Below the pieces are notes generated by a model. That model was given only the letters and a program-made list of their open reading frames with translations. It made no database searches and had not been told where the DNA came from. This document shows positions 1-9,932 of a stretch of 22,561 nt of DNA, piece by piece; position 1 is the stretch's first letter, and each line of letters begins with the position of its first letter. The stretch spans positions 1 through 22,561 of the forward strand of contig LPNZ01011489.1 in the NCBI GenBank assembly GCA_001655205.1. The letters are read 5' to 3'. The translations under genes and the position numbers were made by a program. The stretch comes from Lenisia limosa (taxonomy: Eukaryota; Breviatea).

Positions 1-209
1 CACTTCCAGGCCCCAAAACCCCCAAAACCACTGTTATTGATGCTTCTGCGATTGAGGCCCTGAGAACACAACTCGCTGCGTTATCACAATCAGTGGGGGG
101 GGGGTGATTACAATTCTGGCGCAAAGCAGGGTTTTAAATGGGGAAAGTTCCAGATAGCAGATATTGAAAACAACTCTGAAAGCAGGTTATATTTCGAGAA
201 AATTGAGGT
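1..209 (+). pseudogene. Unrecognised coding fragment, frame broken or spliced at a G10 tract
   Basis: A frame starting at base 3 is open to base 105 and then meets TGA directly after a run of ten G (95-104). Downstream of the G run a different frame stays open to a GAG|GTGACG that looks like a 5' splice site near 209. Reading nine G instead of ten would join the two frames. Alternatively the GT at 94-95 starts an intron, as at the G-rich 5' splice site in the lysozyme gene at 8744. I recognise no domain. It could be an upstream exon of the kinase gene that follows, or the end of another gene; the sequence does not decide. It is listed as a pseudogene only because the frame is broken as given. 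Confidence 0.3.
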
Positions 210-459
210 GACGTCATCTTTTTACTACTTTTTACGAGAATATTAAATAAATTAGTCATGATGAAAATCATACTTGTTGTTCTCTTAATATTTTTACTTT
301 AAATACACTAAATCTAAATCACGCAATTAAGAATAGCGTGCTTCGGATATCCAAGATAACTTTCCCATTGGAAACCCCGATGCAATACATATCATATCAT
401 CGGTCCAAGGGTACGAATTGTTTATTATATAAAAAATACACGCTTACTTGTATTTTTAG

Positions 460-1475
460 TCAGTTGACAAGACCGGTTCTTCCCCGCCTCCTCCGTCTGC
501 ACTCCCTGTAGCCACTACCAATCAAACCGAAGAGAAGCCAGATTACTGGCAAGATACATTTGATATCGACTCCGCTAACTCCACCCCACGACTCACCCCG
601 ATCGCCTCGTGAGTTTTGGTGTTTTTTTTTGTTTTGTTTCACGATCATACCTTTGCTTCCAGATGATATACAATAACTAGGATAAGATCTGACCGATTTG
701 CTTTATGATTTCCCAAGGAAATCGGTCAAGACTTCTCCAGGTCACTGAACGTAATAGTTTTTTTTTTGTTTTTCTTAATTGATTTAACACTTTAGTCCCA
801 TTCCCACTCCTTCTGCTTCGCCCTCTTCTACCCCTCGTGGTTCAAGAACAGGTACACGGTGTTTTGAATGTATGAGTATTCAATATCTTTTGCCAACGCG
901 ATGGTGTAGATTGTTTACCAAATATCTTCTGTTCATTTTTTTTAGCTATTACCCCTGAGCCACGTACTGTTCGCTTTGCCATTAGTGTATCCACTACATC
1001 CTCCAAAGACCCTTTCACCATTCTCCATGAGGTAAGATTCAAAACTTAATTGGTGTTTCTATGTTCCATCATTTTCTTGTTCTGCTCACGTTATTCCGAT
1101 TAAACATATTTCTCCTGCTTCCATTTTCACGACAACAGATCAAACGTGTCTTGACCGTGTTGGAGTGCACGATCACTACGGTGTCCTCCTGGTGTATCCA
1201 CGCCGCGCTACCGAACTCCAGTATCGAAGTTGAAGTGAGTGGTGTGGATGGAGAATTAAGGCGAGTTTTTTTTTTATTTTGGATTAATATATGATGATTG
1301 TTATTAATTTAAAGCGCTGGATTGCTGTTTGTTTGAGTCGTGACTGATATCCAAGGTTGAAGTGTGTAAACTTCCCCGCTTGCAGCTTCATGGTGTTCGT
1401 GTGCGTAGACGCAAGGGTAACCCATGGTCCTACAAGCAGACCTACAACAAAATTGTGAAGATGCTTGATTTGTAG
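460..1475 (+). CDS. MARK/PAR-1/SNF1-type protein kinase, C-terminal exons with KA1 domain (5' partial)
   Basis: Five exons join in phase: 460-608, 796-851, 946-1031, 1139-1234 and 1356-1475, ending in TAG. The first two encode a Pro/Ser/Thr-rich linker. The last three encode a kinase-associated-1 (KA1) fold: it opens with PRTVRFAISVSTTSSKDP, continues through IKRVLTVLECTI and VEVCKLPRLQLHGVRVRR, and ends in YKQTYNKIVKMLDL at the stop. In MARK/PAR-1 kinases KA1 sits at the extreme C-terminus, binds acidic phospholipids and restrains the kinase domain; the position here agrees. The linker is typical of the variable spacer between kinase and KA1. The kinase domain is not in the window, so MARK cannot be separated from related KA1 kinases. 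The 3' end faces the 3' end of the next gene. Confidence 0.8.
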
Positions 1476-1740
1476 TTCAAGATGTTGCTATTATAGTATT
1501 AGTTTTTAGTATCCTGTGTATGAGGATGTATTATTGTCTGCAATTTATTCAATACAACAATATTGGGGGCACAAAGATTGTCAGAAGCAAGCCACTTTTG
1601 AATTCTAAACAGTACATACAATAAAGTTAACCTAAAAAATACACCTTTCCACCATTGCAACCATACAATCAAAAGAATACAACATACAAGCAACATACAT
1701 ACTAATCATACAGGACAAAAACAAAACTGGATAGAGGACT
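1476..1740. other. Convergent 3' intergenic spacer
   Basis: This stretch of 265 bases lies between two converging genes, so it should hold both 3' UTRs. It is AT-rich. An AATAAA-type hexamer lies near 1620 on the + strand and may serve the kinase gene. No open frame with recognisable content was seen on either strand. Confidence 0.4.
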
Positions 1741-4120
1741 CTACGCATAATTGGCGTAATTAGGCCTGGACTTACGTCTGCTGGGAGTGCGGGGGGAAGG
1801 TTGACGGATCATGCTTTGGTATGCTCCAGATGGGAAGTTCGGAGGGGGGCTAGACGCTCCTGCAAAGTTAGAACTTGCCATTACAATCAAAGTTCAACGG
1901 AAAGAGTTATTCGCAAACCGGGAGGGGGCAGAACCAGATGAGTGGCCGAATTGGGGGTGATGGCGTTCTCAGGACTGTGCGGGGATGCCATGGGTGAGAA
2001 GATGGAAGGGATTGATTCGGAGTCGTCAATGGACTTCAAGGCAAAGGGCGGCGCTGGGAGACCACCGCTCATTAAGAGGGTCTCGTATGGAGGAGGGACC
2101 GACTAAAAAGTCAACCTAACGAAATATAATAGAACATAACATATCATTACATAACTATGTAAAGAGCAGAGAGAAATAAAAAATAAGCTTGTATCTGGCC
2201 GAAGCCGTCCACCCCATCATGTTTAAAAGAGATATTGGAATAAAGTATAATACAAAATTCACCCAATCAATATCTTGCTTTAATGGTTTTGCTTGAATGC
2301 AAACCTCGTTGATGGACTCAAGATTGACTGGGGACATTCTGGGAAGGCTTGTCATAGATTTAGCACGCTTCACGCAAGGGGGGGACGGATTGATGGCGTT
2401 AGTTAATTGGAAGACTTCACAGTCGGCCTTAGGGTCTTCAAACTCAAGAAGAGAAGATGATGATAACTGAATTCGTAAGAAATGTAAAAAAAAAAAAAAA
2501 AGCCTGTTAGAAGATTCCAGTATCTCCAACNNNNNNNNNNNNNNNNNNNNNNNNNNNNNNNNNNNNNNNNNNTGCTTTCTCCAAGATGGTCTTGAAGATG
2601 GTCATCCAAAGAGCCAGTATCGACAATGGGGAAGCCAAAGTTGGACTCCTCATTGTATTTGTTGTTGGGAGAAAGGAAAGCAGACTTCATGTTGAAAGAA
2701 GGTGAAATCGGGCCGTCACTTATCGAATGCAATTGATGCTGAGTCGGGATAATTGTGTTGGTGGGTCGAGAAACAGCAGGCTTCTTGATACCGGAAAGCA
2801 TGTCAAGAGAACCACCAAAGTGAACAGGGCTGGAAGTAGATCTTGGTTGGATGATGGCCTGGGTAGACGCGGGACGCTTCATTGGGGACGGAGACGACAT
2901 GAGTGGCGCACGTGCCTTTATCATGTTGTTGATGTCGGTGAGTGATGCGCATGAGGACAATGGTCGTTCGAAAGGTGACGCGGTGATGACGCGGTTTGGT
3001 GTCTTCCTTCCTTTGAAGCCGCGACGAGGTGGGGTCGAGAAGGCTCTACATGATCAGCTTTGAACGAGGGAGGGAATTTCAATGGTAATGCCAGTAAACT
3101 GCAATGCTTTCATTAACACAGAAACAATTGTCCTCTAATGTGAGGGAAAGGGATGCGATGGTGAAAGCAAGGGAAAAGGGGAATCACAAAATCATACTTG
3201 AGCTTAATCTGCCTAAGAAAAAGCATTTGAAGATTCAAGAAGAAGAAGGACTCATATATTAATGAGTAGCAGGCCAGATCCTCAATATCTTCGGAGGAAC
3301 ACAAACCTTTGCGGAGGGATCACATCAAGAGTTTTGACAGTGATAGAAGGCGGTAAGTTTGTTTCTTCCTCAATTCGAGGTGTACGGCATGTAGTTCGAT
3401 CAGATGGGGGTCTTACAGAGGGCTGAGGCGCTACAAGAGGATAAGGTTGTAATGAATGACAGGTTTGACATATTCAAAAATTGAAATATGACGAAAAAAG
3501 TCCCCAATCCCAGCGGGAATACATTTCTATGATGAGGTAAAACCGTGAAAGGGTGTGGGAAGGGAAACACTGGAGGAAACCGATTGTTAACAATCGAAGT
3601 CAAATGGGGAAATTCACCAATATTCATTAAAATTAAACCAAACCTGGAATATTGGGCAGGAGTTTTGGCTCTTTAGTGTACTCCTTCACAGAAGAAAACT
3701 CCGACAACGATAGCGAGAAGGGCTCTGGTTGCGGTAACGCAGTTACTGCAGATGAAAGAGAGAACTTGGCATCAGGGGAAGGCGGAAAGACGTCTCCAAA
3801 AATATCCATTTCTACAAAAGATGAGAAATGGAACAACTTAAGTCAATTTTAAGAATATTTTCATTCAAAACCTTTCCAACCGGGTGGAGAAGAGATAAAG
3901 GTGGTTTCGAAGCCATCTTGCATGCTAACTAAAAGAAGTTAAAACCCTTCAATTCAAGGGACACAATCATTATTTTGAGCGCGAACAGAGTGACAAACAT
4001 ACCATTTGTAAAGTCAAGTGAGGGATCATCTAAAAAGAACGTTTGTTCCTCCATTTCCACCAATTCAGGTTGAAATATAATCGCTCTATTTTTTTCAACA
4101 CCTGGCAACTTTGTGAGCGA
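1741..4120 (-). CDS. Ser/Pro-rich protein with many SP/TP sites, function unknown
   Basis: Exons on the minus strand: 4120-4003, 3811-3644, 3430-3307, 3045 to about 2573 (running into an N gap at 2531-2572), 2466-2305, 2102-1919 and 1859-1741, ending in TAG. The phases agree at all joins that can be tested. I do not recognise the family. The protein is low in predicted structure and dense in proline-directed sites, for example FPPSPDAKF, STPPRRGFKGRKTPNR, ITASPFERPL, SSPSPMKRP and the basic C-terminus QPSPRTPSRRKSRP. This looks like a nuclear or cytoskeletal substrate of CDK or MAP kinases; that is inference from composition only. The true start is not found: the first exon opens at a splice acceptor, and a small candidate ATG exon lies at 4336 on the minus strand. 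The intron 2103-2304 carries one copy of a dispersed repeat. Confidence 0.6.
2168..2283 (-). repeat. Dispersed repeat, copy C (intronic)
   Basis: The minus strand reads GATTGGGTGAATT, then CCAATATCTCT, then GATGGGGTGGACGGCTTCGG and AGATACAAGCTTATTTT. The same blocks, in the same order and with similar spacing, occur at 14411-14550 and 15933-16067 on the plus strand. The copy lies inside an intron of the Ser/Pro-rich gene, in sense with that gene. Edges are approximate. Confidence 0.75.
2531..2572. other. Assembly gap (N)
   Basis: 42 undetermined bases interrupt the long exon of the Ser/Pro-rich gene, so its 3' boundary cannot be placed. Confidence 0.99.
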
Positions 4121-4625
4121 CTGCAAGAGTTACATAACTCTGCGAAAGAACGGTGAAGACCCTTGTTTTGCACCTAGTATTAATGACCTAAGTACAACAC
4201 TCACAAAACAAGAGAGCTTGCTGGATTAACTCTGGAAAAACGCTGAAAAAATTTTCCTTAAAATATTACGAAATTATTGTAGAGAATAGGAATAATTCCA
4301 ATTCACAATCCGAACCGAGCCATCTCCAAGTTTCATAATGCATAGGTATGGAGCCTCTTCAGTACAACTTCAGTAATATATGACCCCACCGACAATTCAA
4401 TATTATATTTGACGGACACTTTTAATCCAAAATAAATTGTCCTAGGGACAATTGTTTGTTTTGTCCGGGATATTGATGAAAATCTAAAGGCGTACTCCCA
4501 GATATATTTCTTTTAATTATGTGATGGTTTTGCAGGACAATTTTATTGACCGGGACCGGTGTGTGACCCTTAAAAACAGCCCTAAAATGCAAGGGGTCCA
4601 CTCATGAAAATTAGTATTTCACCCA

Positions 4626-4952
4626 CTCCCCAAAATGTGTTCACCACCGTTGCACCACCGTACACCGCCACTATAGAAAACACGAAAACCGTACACCGCC
4701 ACTGTTTTTAGGNNNNNNNNNNNNNNNNNNNNNNNNNNNNNNNNNNNNNNNNNNNNNNNNNNNNNNNNNNNNNNNNNNNNNNNNNNNNNNNNNNNNNNNN
4801 NNNNNNNNNNNNNNNNNNNNNNNNNNNNNNNNNNNNNNNNNNNNNNNNNNNNNNNNNNNNNNNNNNNNNNNNNNNNNNNNNNNNNNNNNNNNNNNNNNNN
4901 NNNNNNNNNNNNNNNNNNNNNNNNNNNNNNNNGGCGAACATATTTTGGGGAG
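4626..4952. repeat. Inverted repeat flanking an N gap
   Basis: The left arm at about 4626-4645 reads CTCCCCAAAATGTGTTCACC. Its reverse complement matches the right arm GGCGAACATATTTTGGGGAG at about 4933-4952 in 18 of 20 bases. The arms enclose CACC-rich sequence and the N run 4713-4932. A fold-back element, or terminal inverted repeats of a short DNA transposon, are possible; the interior is missing. Confidence 0.5.
4713..4932. other. Assembly gap (N)
   Basis: 220 undetermined bases inside a repeat-rich, inverted-repeat-bounded stretch. The repeats probably caused the gap. Confidence 0.99.
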
Positions 4953-5205
4953 CGACCCCCCTTGATTCTACCAGATTCCACCACCACCACTCTCCAAAAC
5001 TTGGTTTCCACCATCCACCACTGTTTTTGGCATAATCGTTGTAAATATGTGATATACTATACTATATATATATCTATATATATTTCAGACCTAATTTGTA
5101 CCTAATAAGAACCTAATTACATAACTACACATAAATTGTTTGCTACTCAATGACTCAACTGTGACGACTCAATGTCCTACCGCCATTTTTTTTTTTTTTT
5201 TTTTT

Positions 5206-5349
5206 NNNNNNNNNNNNNNNNNNNNNNNNNNNNNNNNNNNNNNNNNNNNNNNNNNNNNNNNNNNNNNNNNNNNNNNNNNNNNNNNNNNNNNNNNNNNNNN
5301 NNNNNNNNNNNNNNNNNNNNNNNNNNNNNNNNNNNNNNNNNNNNNNNNN
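5206..5349. other. Assembly gap (N) after poly-T
   Basis: 144 undetermined bases directly after 19 T. The homopolymer probably caused the break. Confidence 0.99.
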
Positions 5350-5817
5350 CTAATTTTCATGAGTGGAGGAGGCCTGCTGAATTGATTTTTAATTATTAGA
5401 ATGTCTCAATTTTAGGGTTTATTTTTCTCCAATAACTAAAATTCGAAAAATTCAATCTGTCGCTTCCTCGGAAAATGGGGAAATGCCATGTCACTGCCAT
5501 GTGCTTCTGTGTTTCTTCTCGCATGTGCAACCTGTACATTCAGTATCAGCTAGGAAGCTAGGAGTATAGACAAGGTACCATTCATTATTTATACTAGATA
5601 TGCCACTGATTTTAAAATAGTTGAATTCGTATTACTGTTTTTTTATCATATTTTTCGATATGCATGTCAGGCGGTAGCTTCTGGTTGGAATTCCTTTTCT
5701 GCATTTCGTATTTCAAAAATAAGAGTCAAAGTAAAAAATCTCTCTCAATAAAATGACTCAAATTTGAAATGCAATCCCCATACATAATAATAGCCCCATA
5801 TAAAATAAAAAAAGTTC

Positions 5818-8800
5818 TTAGAGGGAATGGTTATAGTCAAGAGGGACGCTGCGAGAAGGTTTCTTGTTCTTTTTGACGAAGAACACAGCTGTTCCAGCCA
5901 CGCCAATCACCGCAACACTACCCTGGAGTGTCAATAACTGTGATGCTGGCCTGAGAATCACGACAAAAGAACTGCACCCGTAAAACCAATAATACAAAGA
6001 AGTATAAAATGAGCAAAGGAGAAAAGCATGTTTCATATATTCATGTTGGCTTGTTCTCTTATTCTCTCTATGAACAACAAGACAAATTGTACGAACTAAC
6101 CATGATGAGGTAAAGAGCCGAGTTGGACGACGAAGACTCCTGCTCATCCTCATTCTCCTGACCTTCTTCTTGGTCCATTGTGGCCTCGAACATAATCTGC
6201 TCCTCAGCTGTCTTGAAAATAGTCTCGGTCTAAAACGGTCAGAGTTCGGCATAACAAATGAACATGATATTGCCCCNNNNNNNNNNNNNNNNNNNNNNNN
6301 NNNNNNNNNNNNNNNNNNNNNNNNNNNNNNNNNNNNNNNNNNGTTGGCTATATGTATTATATCTTCGACACCAATAGACTACCAAGCTTTACTCCGTTTG
6401 AGCAGATCTGTCCCCAATAAATTTCCTTTTTCATCATCCTGGCAAACCTCCTCACGTCTACCATCGCCAGTGCAGCACTGGATGGACCAGGGACCGGGAC
6501 AAAGTCCGCGGGTGGTGGTACCAGTGCACTTCTCATAATTCACACAGAATCCTAACGTGATGAATAGGTAAAGGAGTATTGTTAATTTGAGATAGTCTCC
6601 ATTTGCCTCATCATTTTTGAACCGAGACAGTGTACTCTCCACAAACCATCATCGCCGCCCGCATTGCACTTGGCTTTGGCGTGTACGCAACATTGGATAT
6701 CCCTGAAATGTCACAGTATCAATAAATCAAGAGTACAACAATCAACATAATTGAGTAAAATAATCGTTTTGAAGAAAGTCTGGAAAGAGCACAAAAGAGA
6801 GCACTACCCACCAGGCGCCAGGGCACTTGCCGGAGATTGTGTATCCGGTGCATCCAGACACGTGACCACATTGACCTTCGATACCATTGATATAGCATGC
6901 TAGAGGTAAATTGCGACCGGAAGAGAACTGGTATGCTCATAGTTAAACTGTTACAGAGACGGAAAAAAACCAGTTTATTGCTTACAGGTACTAGAAGGTG
7001 CGGAGAATTTACCAGCACCAATCCAGGCATTGAAAGTCTCTTGGGCAACAACAAAGTGCATACCTTGCGGGGTGAATGAAAAAAACAATCCTATCAGCTG
7101 TGATGTCAATTTAATCCATGGAAGTTTCATAACCCCTCACCATCCTCAGTGCCGAAGCCAGCACCCCAGTACCAGCCAAAGCGGTTGAAGTATTTGTACA
7201 GTTCAATAAGACCAACCTGAAAATTAAACCCCCAAAAGTATTACTTTTGTTGCAAGAAACATTTCTGGGATGAGTAAATTGTATAAATGACAACAAAAAC
7301 AATATGATATACTACATAAAACAGGGAATAGATGAATAGAAATCGAATTTTCTTTAGTTACAGAATGGAGATAAAGTTTTCATGCTCTAGTCACAATCCT
7401 TACACCTGCATCGTACCTGAACCTTTCCGTCTCCATATTTGTCGAGGACACCGTCAATCTTAATGTCAACTACGATGATTAATAAAAGATGAAAAATATT
7501 TGAATCTGGTAGAAACCATGGTGAATAAATAACAAAGCCTGGATTGTCACATTACAGGCGCTGTCATGATCATTGAATATTTTTAGTTTTTGATATTGTA
7601 TTGATTAGGTCTGCTTTTTAACCCACTTGCGGCACCCCAGGAGTGGACAGAAAAGTTGTTTGAGCTGGCCACACGTCTGCAGCACTGCATCTGAGCAACG
7701 CTGAGCACGGAGTAGAGCTAAACAGTGAAATATGCATTGCAAAACAAAAATACTTGTTTGAATAACGACCACAATAGATTAATAAACGTACCTCGGGGCT
7801 CTCCGCCTCAACAGCAGCAAAGATCTTCTTGAGTGACTCAAGAGCGGGCTTAAGACCAGTGACACTGAAGGGCCCAACCTGCGTTAGTCAGGTTTCTGTA
7901 AACAAAAAACAATAACATGTGTCAATTAAACCCCAAACATTATCTGTGACAATGTGCTTCTTAAGGAGATCATTTCCAACGTCAGTGCAAGAAGATGACT
8001 TGAGTGATTAGAAAACTTACCAGAATAAAGACAAAAAATGCTCTCTACCTTTGTATCAAACAAAGGTTTTCTAACGTAATTTCGGAGTAGATTACAGAGA
8101 AAAAAAAAGAAATACCTCACGGATACCGAGAGAGAGCAAGGGCTGCCAAAGGTGTTGTGAAGGAGAGACTGACGGAGGGTGGTGAAGCCTTGAGAGAACA
8201 CCCTAAAAGTAAAAAAGAGAGCCCAAAAACAACATTCATAATAGCTGTAAAGACACCTTCAGATATACTTGAAAAAAACCGTTTTAATTTTACCACTTAT
8301 TTATACCCGTAGACAATCAGTTTTTTTGATTGACTATTTCATACAACTCAGCCTACCAGTTTGGCCTGTCAACAGTAGCAGTAAAGTCAGTTTTGTCTTC
8401 AACATTGCTGTTAAGGCTTGAGCCATTGCCACTATTGGGAGCGTATTTACCACTAAACGGTAAGATTCAAGTAAACAACTCAATGCTATCAGACAATGGC
8501 AGGTAAATTTTCATTCCTTCCCAAAAAAAAGTCTGACTTCTCGATATATCTCAAGAAGTAAAGCACACTGTCAACAACGTAACCAATCACCAACGTTTTG
8601 AGGATGTCGGTGTTTCTGTCACAGCGGCTCTTGACCTGGCGGCAGTACTTGCTATCGCGCATGTTGGCTACACAGGTTATTACATTTTGAAAGGGTGATC
8701 ACGATGCGAACATTGTTCAACCAGTGAAGCCCCCCCCCCCCCACCAGCAGCAGCGTCCCACTCCTCATTGGCAACCTGACGACGGAAGTTGGTCCATTTT

Positions 8801-9668
8801 GAGACACCATAGCTGCCCACTACGCTCGTTAATCTTTGGAATAGTTTTTGCTTTTACACAGGCACAAATTGACAAGCTTGAAAAAAAAAGAACCACCCAG
8901 GATTGCAAGCATAGTTCATGAACGCTGACAGTTGAAAGTGAAGTCGATCATAACCATGCGGCGATCACATGTCATTTCGTCCATAGTTGGGAAGCTCTTA
9001 CGCGCTCCAGCAACATAGGGAGGAAGGATAGCGCTAAACAAGATGGTTACAATCAGCACTATATGTTCTGATGAGAAATAAAACTAAGTGCACGTTAGTA
9101 AGATATATGGGATTATACAGATATAGAGAGTAATGTTGAAAAGCAAAATAGTGATGAACATATAATTCCAATCCTGGACTACATGAAAAGTTGACTGATC
9201 TCGTGGCTAGAGAGGCATCTATCTCCGTCAAAGACCTGTGTTGTGAGTGGTAAAAGACAATGACAGGTACCAGATCCCCTCAAACGGCTTGGAAGGACAC
9301 ACCAGGAAGAGCATTCTCGAAGGTGCTTTTTCCTCCATTCTGCTCCATGTTGAAGCCAATACCAACCTGAACAACCATGAGAAAAGTTGATGGGGATAAG
9401 AAGTCGTGGGAAGTATGTGCTTACAGTTCTAAGACCCTCTGTGTCATCATAACTGCAGGATCTGGATCCTTCATTCAACTAAAAAGGTGATTTGACAAAG
9501 AGGGGGAAAAGAAGAGGTTTTGAGGTGATTAACTCACAACAGAGACTGCACAATAAAGTTAGAATCTACCGCCAGTCAAACCTTGATGTAACTGGCAACG
9601 TAAGTCTCGTCACAAGCATGAAGAAGGCCAAACAACGCCAAAAAGGCGGCAAAGATGAGGGCTCTCAT
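5818..9668 (-). CDS. Membrane-anchored bacteriolytic fusion: GH24 lysozyme + M15 peptidase + two Cys-rich repeats + TM
   Basis: Twenty exons (9668-9582, 9478-9425, 9366-9286, 9235-9183, 9033-8930, 8819-8745, 8667-8595, 8452-8357, 8202-8127, 7998-7939, 7878-7792, 7717-7627, 7469-7417, 7216-7141, 7063-7013, 6899-6812, 6702-6647, 6551-6448, 6229-6101, 5922-5818) join in phase to 532 residues. Residues 1-18 are a signal peptide. Residues 25-176 are a T4-type GH24 lysozyme: E32, D41 and T47 have the spacing of the T4 triad E11/D20/T26, inside DDTEGLRTVGIGFN. Residues 230-375 are an M15 peptidase of the VanY/CwlK type, with zinc ligands H307 and D314 (HSWGAAID) and H358 (MHF). Cys repeats lie at 374-407 and 414-447. 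An acidic stretch precedes a TM helix at about 491-514 and a basic tail. Likely role (inference): hydrolysis of peptidoglycan glycan and stem peptides in the phagosome or at the surface. The N gap 6277-6342 falls in an intron. Confidence 0.85.
6277..6342. other. Assembly gap (N)
   Basis: 66 undetermined bases inside the intron 6230-6447 of the lysozyme-peptidase gene. The flanking exons join in phase 0 without it, but a hidden small exon of a multiple of three bases cannot be excluded. Confidence 0.99.
8731..8744 (-). other. G-rich 5' splice site
   Basis: On the minus strand the exon ends GCTGCTGCTG and the intron begins GTGG followed by a long run of G. The homopolymer length is uncertain in raw reads, but it lies wholly inside the intron, so the protein is not affected. 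Compare the similar GTGGGG at 94-104. Confidence 0.5.
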
Positions 9669-9932
9669 CCGGATCTGCGATATATACTTAGCTTATAAGG
9701 GATATGTGTTGTGGTGTGTTAGTGATGTACGTGAGTAGGTGGTAAAACCCTGAAACAATGCTGAAACAAGGTTCTGAGAAGAGCAAAAGCATTTTAAAAG
9801 TAGTTCAAACTGGGGAGCATACTACCCATTTTATCATCCCTTTGTATCTTCGCTTCTTCCCATTCTCTCCCTCTTGGCAAACAAGAATAAAACAACGTTT
9901 ATTTAACTTCAGATCGCTTTAGATAATTTTCG
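9669..9932. promoter_or_regulatory. Bidirectional promoter region between lysozyme-peptidase and CHFR genes
   Basis: The two genes diverge from a spacer of 264 bases, which must hold both 5' UTRs and probably both promoters. On the minus strand a TATATA lies about 12 bases, and a TTATAAG about 25 bases, before the lysozyme ATG. That is close, so these are only weak TATA candidates unless the leader is very short. On the plus strand the 100 bases before the CHFR ATG are T/C-rich without a clear TATA box. Confidence 0.35.

Larger units (their letters stand above)
4121..5817. other. Non-coding repeat-bearing spacer with two N gaps
   Basis: No convincing coding exon was found in about 1.7 kb. 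It is AT-rich and holds: upstream sequence and perhaps a first exon of the Ser/Pro-rich gene (candidate ATG at 4336, minus strand); an inverted repeat around an N gap (4626-4952); a CACC-rich patch at 4619-4712 with the 13-mer GTACACCGCCACT twice (near 4660 and 4691), and related CCACCA runs at 4977-5030; a TA-rich microsatellite near 5050-5085; and a run of 19 T (5187-5205) ending in an N gap. The part from 5350 to 5817 holds nothing I can name and probably includes the 3' UTR of the lysozyme gene. Confidence 0.5.

Noticed and set aside
2727-3063. Plus-strand open frames opposite the Ser/Pro-rich exon
   Set aside because: They are mirror frames of a minus-strand exon supported by splice phase on both sides.
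4619-5399. Open frames running through N
   Set aside because: They are produced by undetermined bases and carry no sequence evidence.
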